NCBI GenBank assembly: GCA_033782935.1
Contig: JAWQEG010000360.1
Coordinates: forward strand, 744,001-808,000
Length of the DNA: 64,000 nt
DNA from: Petrolisthes cinctipes
Lineage: Eukaryota; Arthropoda; Malacostraca; Decapoda; Porcellanidae
Reading direction: 5' to 3'
Below, in pieces: positions 62,450 through 64,000 of this stretch. The number at the start of each line of letters is the position of its first letter. Position 1 is the stretch's first letter. The notes below the pieces were generated by a model that saw nothing but the letters and a program-made list of their open reading frames with translations, was not told the origin of the DNA and ran no database searches. Position numbers and translations under genes: made by a program.

Positions 62450-64000
62450 TTTTAGCCTATATTTTGAAAATATTCTAGCACTGTGTAGGCATGTACAGAT
62501 TGCTTCTGGGACCCCAAAATATTGAATTTTCGGGTGTTTTGAGCCTGAATTTGAGATATAAACGGGTACTGAAGATGCATGCACATATCGACTTTTGTGC
62601 ACCTAAAAGATCGTTTTTCAGTATGTTTTGAGCATGTATTTTGAAAATACTCTAACACGGAGTAGGCATGTACAGATCGCTTCTGGGACCCCTAAATATC
62701 GAATTTTTGGGTGTTTTGGGACTGAATTTGAGATATCGACTTTTTGGCACCTAAAAGATCGATTTTTAGCATGTTTTTAGCCTATATTTTGAAAATATTC
62801 TAGCACTGTACAGATTGCTTCTGGGACCCCAAAATATTGAATTTTCGGGTGTTTTGAGCATGAATTTGAGATATAAACGGGTACAGAAGATACATGCACA
62901 TATTGACTATGGGCATCTAAAATATCGATTTTCAGCATGTTTTGGGCCTGAATTTTGAAAATACTCTAACACGGAGTAGGCATGTACAGATCGCTTCTGG
63001 GACCCCAAAATAGCGAATTTTCGGGTGTTTAGGGCCAGAATTTGAGATATAAACGGGTACAGAAGATGCATGCACATATCGACTTTTGGGCACCTAAAAG
63101 ATCGATTTTCAGTATGTTTTTAGCCTGTATTTTGAAAATACTCTAACACGGAGTAGGCATGTACAGATACCTTCTGGGACCTCTAAATATCTAATTTTCG
63201 GGTGTTTTGGGACTGAATTTGAGATATCGATTTTTTGGCACCTTAAATGTCGATTTTTAGCATGTTTTTAGCCTATATTTTGAAAATATTCTAGCACTGT
63301 GTAGGCATGTACAGATTGCTTCTGGGACCCCAAAATATTGAATTTTCGGGTGTTTTGAGCCTGAATTTGAGATATAAACGGGTACTAAAGATGCATGCAC
63401 ATATCGACTTTTGTGCACCTAAAAGATCGTTTTTCAGTATGTTTTGAGCATGTATTTTGAAAATATTCTAACACGGAGTAGGCATGTACAGATCGCTTCT
63501 GGGACCCCTAAATATCGAATTTTCGGTTGTTTTGGGACTGAATTTGAGATATCGACTTTTTGGAACCTAAAAGATCGATTTTTAGCATGTTTTTAGCCTA
63601 TATTTTGAAAATATTCTAGCACTGTGTAGGCATGTACAGATTGCTTCTGGGACCCCAAAATATTGAATTTTCGGGTGTTTTGAGCCTGAATTTGAGATAT
63701 AAACGGGTACAGATGATACATGCACATATTGACTTTGGGCATCTAAAATATCGATTTTCAGCATGTTTTGGGCCTGTATTTTGAAAATACTCTAACACTG
63801 AGTAGGCATGTACAGATCGCTTCTGGGACCACAAAATATCGAATTTTCGGGTGTTTAGGGCCAGAATTTGAGATATAAACGGGTACAGAAGATGCATGCA
63901 CATATCGACTTTTGGGCACCTAAGAGATCGATTTTCAGTATGTTTTTGGCCTGTATTTTGAAAATACTCTAACACGGAGTAGGCATGTACAGATCGCTTC
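62450..64000. repeat. Block repeating 54.5-56.1 kb, cut by window end
   Basis: Landmarks at 62452, 63582 and 63616 lie 7,923 bp after 54529, 55659 and 55693. The block shares the acctta, aacctaaaag and cggttgttttgg variants and continues past the window. Confidence 0.8.

Larger units (their letters stand above)
20120..64000. repeat. Satellite array, right arm
   Basis: Continues the same satellite from aaacggg at 20120, completing the monomer broken at 12676. From 20.1 to about 25.7 kb it resembles the left arm. Beyond that most A monomers next to a B carry ctggacccc instead of ctgggacccc, giving 500- and 323-bp units, and runs of two to four A' monomers become common. Large near-identical blocks recur at several offsets (listed separately). 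No host gene or second transposon was seen in these 43.9 kb, and the array runs off the window end. Confidence 0.97.

Noticed and set aside
20120..64000. CRISPR-like array
   Set aside because: Repeats are directly adjacent monomers of 148-177 bp with no unique spacers, and there are no cas genes.

Overview
The window is eukaryotic, almost certainly animal, nuclear DNA. Two stretches of AT-rich tandem satellite (1-12676 and 20120-64000) are parts of one array. They are separated by a single GC-richer retrotransposon (12677-20119, coding on the minus strand). No host gene, tRNA, rRNA, CRISPR array or bacterial signal was seen. The species cannot be named from this sequence. The short GT-AG introns and a DIRS-type element suit an invertebrate metazoan; a crustacean is only a guess.

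The satellite has two monomer classes. Class B is 148 bp. Class A is 176-177 bp and differs mainly by a 29-bp segment set between two ATAT tetranucleotides. The classes combine into higher-order units of 324 bp (A+B), 501 bp (A+A'+B), 825 bp and 1001 bp on the left and up to about 25.7 kb. Beyond that point a different set dominates (323/500 bp, carrying a 1-bp deletion), built into larger near-identical blocks with offsets of 2,639, 2,651, 7,923, 10,231, 18,170, 20,633 and 22,804 bp. All the 60-245 residue open frames in the satellite are by-products of the repeat.

The element is a complete, apparently intact DIRS-type tyrosine-recombinase retrotransposon. It has 211-bp identical inverted terminal repeats. 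An internal complementary region (12990-13091) is the exact complement of the two outer ends joined together, i.e. the circle junction. Removing 12677-20119 restores the satellite exactly, with no target-site duplication. In coding direction the order is left ITR, leader, gag, RT/RNase H/methyltransferase-like, tyrosine recombinase, 3' region with G-runs, internal complementary region, right ITR and a 49-bp terminal extension.

The most notable feature is that gag is interrupted by four GT-AG introns (three within gag, one between the gag stop and the RT domain), each inferred from splice signals and frame continuity. After splicing, gag and RT lie in one frame separated by a single TGA. A candidate alternative acceptor at 16728 has the right phase to skip that stop. 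The RT stop and a recombinase ATG overlap as ATGTTGA, with the recombinase in the -1 frame. Gag would package the RNA, RT/RNase H would make a circular DNA using the internal complementary region as template, and the recombinase would integrate it.
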